Part shown: in pieces, positions 6,559 through 8,019 of the stretch
Layout of the letters: each line of letters opens with the position of its first letter
Position numbering within the stretch: position 1 is the first letter of the stretch
Assembly (NCBI GenBank): GCA_034927505.1
Contig: JAYFPY010000040.1
Span: 1 to 8,019 of the forward strand
Direction of reading: 5' to 3'
DNA from: RUG100 sp034927505
Lineage (GTDB): Bacteria; Bacillota; Clostridia; Peptostreptococcales; Anaerovoracaceae
DNA: 8,019 bases
Position numbers and translations under genes: made by a program
The notes under the pieces: generated by a model
Database searches by the model: none
The model's input: only the letters and a program-made list of their open reading frames with translations
Told to the model about the DNA's origin: nothing

Positions 6559-6582
6559 AAAGCGAACATATGTTTGCTTTTT
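6559..6582 (+). terminator. Terminator-like hairpin inside the IS left end
   Basis: AAGCGAAC (6560-6567) pairs with GTTTGCTT (6572-6579), with one G-T wobble and an ATAT loop, and the T run continues to 6582. It would stop operon transcripts before they enter tnpA. IS200 is known to carry a left-end stem-loop that blocks incoming transcription; assigning the same role here is inference. The 3' arm contains the proposed -35 box of tnpA. Confidence 0.5.
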
Positions 6583-6601
6583 GATAGATTTGTGGTATAA
6601 T
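6574..6601 (+). promoter_or_regulatory. Putative tnpA promoter
   Basis: TTGCTT (6574-6579) and a perfect TATAAT (6596-6601) are spaced 16 bases apart, and TGG before TATAAT gives an extended -10. The predicted transcript start, about seven bases after the -10 box, falls at the beginning of the tnpA reading frame, so there is almost no room for a ribosome binding site. Confidence 0.5.
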
Positions 6602-6608
6602 ATATATT

Positions 6609-7007
6609 ACGAGTAATAAATATCGAACAACAGAAACAACAGTATATTGTTGCAGATACCATGTAATATTTTGTCCTAAATACAGACGCAAAGTATTGAC
6701 CGCGCCTATTGCTGAACGATTCAAAGAGATCGCACAAAATGTTGCAGAGGAAAATAACAGCCACATCATCGAAAGGGAAGTCATGCCGGATCATGTGCAT
6801 TTATTGATAGATGTCGATCCAACTGTGGGGATAAACATTATTGTTTCTCGCATAAAAGGCAAGACATCCAATATTTTGAACCGTGAGTTTCCGGAGCTGA
6901 AGCGCAAGCTTCCAACATTATGGACAAGAAGTAAATTCATAGCCACCGTAGGAAGCGTATCTCTCGATGTAGTGAAAAAGTATATCAAGGAGCAAAAAAA
7001 CAAATGA
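6609..7007 (+). CDS. tnpA: IS200/IS605 Y1 (HUH) transposase TnpA, start codon apparently lost
   Basis: TnpA cuts and rejoins single-stranded transposon ends through a covalent tyrosine link. Counting from ACG at 6609, the frame gives 132 residues: SNKYRTTETTVYCCRYHVIF (2-21), CPKYRRKVL, the HUH metal-binding motif PDHVHLL (H62, H64), LWTRSKFIATVG (104-115) and the catalytic tyrosine in VVKKYIKEQ (Y125). Length and motif order match full-length family members. No ATG, GTG or TTG occurs in frame before TTG at 6696, and starting there would remove the first beta-strand of the fold. Relatives usually begin with M-S-N-x-Y-R, so the ACG stands where ATG is expected. ATT at 6606 is the only other nearby near-cognate start. 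I give the full-length frame, with doubt about whether it is translated. There is no Shine-Dalgarno upstream. Its stop overlaps the tnpB start as ATGA. Confidence 0.8.
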   Translation, partial: TSNKYRTTETTVYCCRYHVIFCPKYRRKVLTAPIAERFKEIAQNVAEENNSHIIEREVMPDHVHLLIDVDPTVGINIIVSRIKGKTSNILNREFPELKRKLPTLWTRSKFIATVGSVSLDVVKKYIKEQKNK

Positions 7008-8019
7008 TATCGAAGAACGATAATATTAAAAACAGCATAAAAGCAACAATAGAGCGTCATAGCTCTATGGATTGTCGTGTTTTCGAAGTCAAAGTCCTCG
7101 GACGCAAACTTAATATCAAACAAAAGCGTCACCTGCAGAGGTTGTTTCTTGAAGGCAAATGGCTTTACAACGCCAGCCTTGCCAACAAAGACGGTGTTCG
7201 TTCCCCGAAGTCTGTGTGCATCAAAGTCGGTGATGCACTTGAGGCTCGTGAACTTACAGTCCTTGGTTCCCAAATGAAGCAGGATATCGTCGACAGTATA
7301 AAACATTCCATAAAAGGACTTCACACAAAGAAGACTCACGGCGAAAAAGTCGGACATCTCAAATTCAAGTCGTTCTGCAATATGATACCTTTACGTCAGT
7401 ACGGCACAACATATCGCATCAATTTTGATAAAAACACTATAAGTATCCAGAATCTCAAGAAGCCTTTGAAGGTGCGTGGTCTTTCTCAGATACCTGAAGG
7501 CGATATAGCAAATGCACGACTTGTAAGAAAACCGAGCGGCATATATTTTCACATCACAGTCTTTACTGATAAAGAAGAAAGACCTGCTACGCATAAAAAG
7601 GTCGGCATCGACTTCGGCATAAAAGATACTCTCGTGATGAGCGATGGTTCTATCGTCGATATAAAAGTTCCTGAAACTAAAAACGTCAAACTTGCTTCAC
7701 GACGTTTTTCACGTTCTTTTATAAAAAACGGACGCAGAAGATCGAACAACCATCACAAACGTAAGCATAGGCTCCAAAAAGCCTATGAAAAACAGAACAA
7801 TATAAAAAAGGATATCGTGAACAAAACGGTCCATGATATCCTGGAAAATGATTTTATCGCCATACAGGATGAAATGATCCATAACTGGCATAAAGGATTA
7901 TTCGGAAAACAGGTGCAGCATTCGGCAATGGGCTCTATCAAAGAGAAGTTGAAAACCAACTCCAAAGTCCACGTCGTAGCACGCAGTTTCCCGTCTACCC
8001 AGATATGTCCGGTATGCGG
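7004..8019 (+). CDS. tnpB: TnpB, IS605 OrfB-family RNA-guided nuclease (3' end outside window)
   Basis: The frame stays open for 338 codons from ATG 7004 to the window edge. TnpB proteins are RNA-guided DNA nucleases, related to Cas12, that help IS200/IS605 elements persist. Visible blocks: N-terminal RNA/DNA-binding region with MDCRVFEVKVL (22-32), FKSFCNMIPLRQYGTT (121-136), RuvC-I GIDFGIKDTL (201-210, D203), an Arg/Lys-rich stretch with HHKRKHRLQKAYEKQNN, RuvC-II region FIAIQDEMIHNWHKG (284-298), FGKQVQHSAMG, and the first zinc-ribbon knuckle CPVC (335-338), where the window stops. The second knuckle and RuvC-III aspartate should lie just beyond. AAGGAG at 6987-6992 is 11 bases before the ATG, which overlaps the tnpA stop. 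An in-frame ATG at 7067 (MDCRVFE) is an alternative start just after a hairpin. The RuvC-II site reads Q-D-E where many relatives have E-D-L. Confidence 0.93.
   Translation, partial: MISKNDNIKNSIKATIERHSSMDCRVFEVKVLGRKLNIKQKRHLQRLFLEGKWLYNASLANKDGVRSPKSVCIKVGDALEARELTVLGSQMKQDIVDSIKHSIKGLHTKKTHGEKVGHLKFKSFCNMIPLRQYGTTYRINFDKNTISIQNLKKPLKVRGLSQIPEGDIANARLVRKPSGIYFHITVFTDKEERPATHKKVGIDFGIKDTLVMSDGSIVDIKVPETKNVKLASRRFSRSFIKNGRRRSNNHHKRKHRLQKAYEKQNNIKKDIVNKTVHDILENDFIAIQDEMIHNWHKGLFGKQVQHSAMGSIKEKLKTNSKVHVVARSFPSTQICPVC
7049..7068 (+). repeat. Perfect inverted repeat near the 5' end of tnpB
   Basis: ATAGAGC (7049-7055) and GCTCTAT (7062-7068) form a perfect seven-base-pair stem with a six-base loop; CAA/TTG just outside can extend it across an internal loop. 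It lies inside codons 16-22 of tnpB and ends at the alternative in-frame ATG (7067-7069). A role in limiting TnpB translation is possible but not shown. Confidence 0.45.

Larger units (their letters stand above)
6517..8019 (+). mobile_element. IS200/IS605-family insertion sequence, left end and both genes (right end outside window)
   Basis: The element is recognised by tnpA (Y1 HUH transposase) followed by tnpB in the same direction, with a hairpin-bearing left end and no terminal inverted repeats. The exact left boundary is not fixed. I place it just after the reductase stop codon because the stretch GCGTGAGCGAGAAACCCC leading into the hairpin looks like element sequence. IS200/IS605 elements insert 3' of a short target and do not duplicate it, so no flanking repeat is expected. 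The right end, with its own hairpin and the guide-RNA region, lies beyond 8019. Confidence 0.85.

Noticed and set aside
1..8019. CRISPR array, tRNA or rRNA genes
   Set aside because: No regularly spaced direct repeats, no cloverleaf with T-loop consensus, and no rRNA-like conserved blocks were seen.

Overview
The window looks like chromosomal DNA of an anaerobic Gram-positive bacterium of the class Clostridia. The basis is moderate GC content, heavy use of ATA for isoleucine, strong GGAGG-type ribosome binding sites, GTG and TTG starts, FtsX-type ABC permeases, and an IS200/IS605 element whose TnpB resembles those common in Clostridia. The species cannot be named from sequence alone.

Layout. 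Positions 1-144 hold the 3' end of a small coiled-coil protein gene on the plus strand. A shared terminator hairpin (151-189) separates it from a convergent minus-strand gene (217-966) for a secreted D-alanyl-D-alanine carboxypeptidase. That protein keeps all three active-site motifs but stops inside the last part of its catalytic domain. Back-to-back, partly overlapping promoters (about 987-1033) drive this gene leftward and a five-gene operon rightward.

The operon (1080-6516) is tightly packed. Its genes are an ABC ATPase (1080-1784), a large eight-helix FtsX/MacB-type permease with an extracellular coiled-coil arm (1784-4762), a shikimate-kinase-like P-loop kinase (4785-5282), a nitroreductase-fold flavoprotein (5283-6014), and a flavodoxin-fold iron-sulfur flavoprotein-type reductase (5995-6516). 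Spacings are a 1-nt overlap, a 22-nt gap, directly abutting codons, and a 20-nt overlap, so co-translation is likely. The ATPase and permease clearly form one transporter. The two flavoproteins plausibly act together in redox chemistry. The kinase's link to them is unclear, and its shikimate-binding arginine appears to be missing.

From about 6517 to the right edge lies an IS200/IS605-family insertion sequence, placed directly after the operon's last stop codon. Its left end has a bulged hairpin, a terminator-like hairpin, and a promoter. These are followed by a Y1 (HUH) transposase tnpA whose expected ATG reads ACG, and by tnpB, an RNA-guided-nuclease-family gene overlapping tnpA by ATGA and cut by the window end at its zinc-ribbon motif. 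The guide-RNA region and right end of the element lie outside the window.

I found no strong evidence for an entirely new system. The most interesting points are the broken carboxypeptidase, the permease's extracellular arm, the kinase with the altered substrate site, the start-codon loss in tnpA, and the non-standard RuvC-II motif in TnpB.
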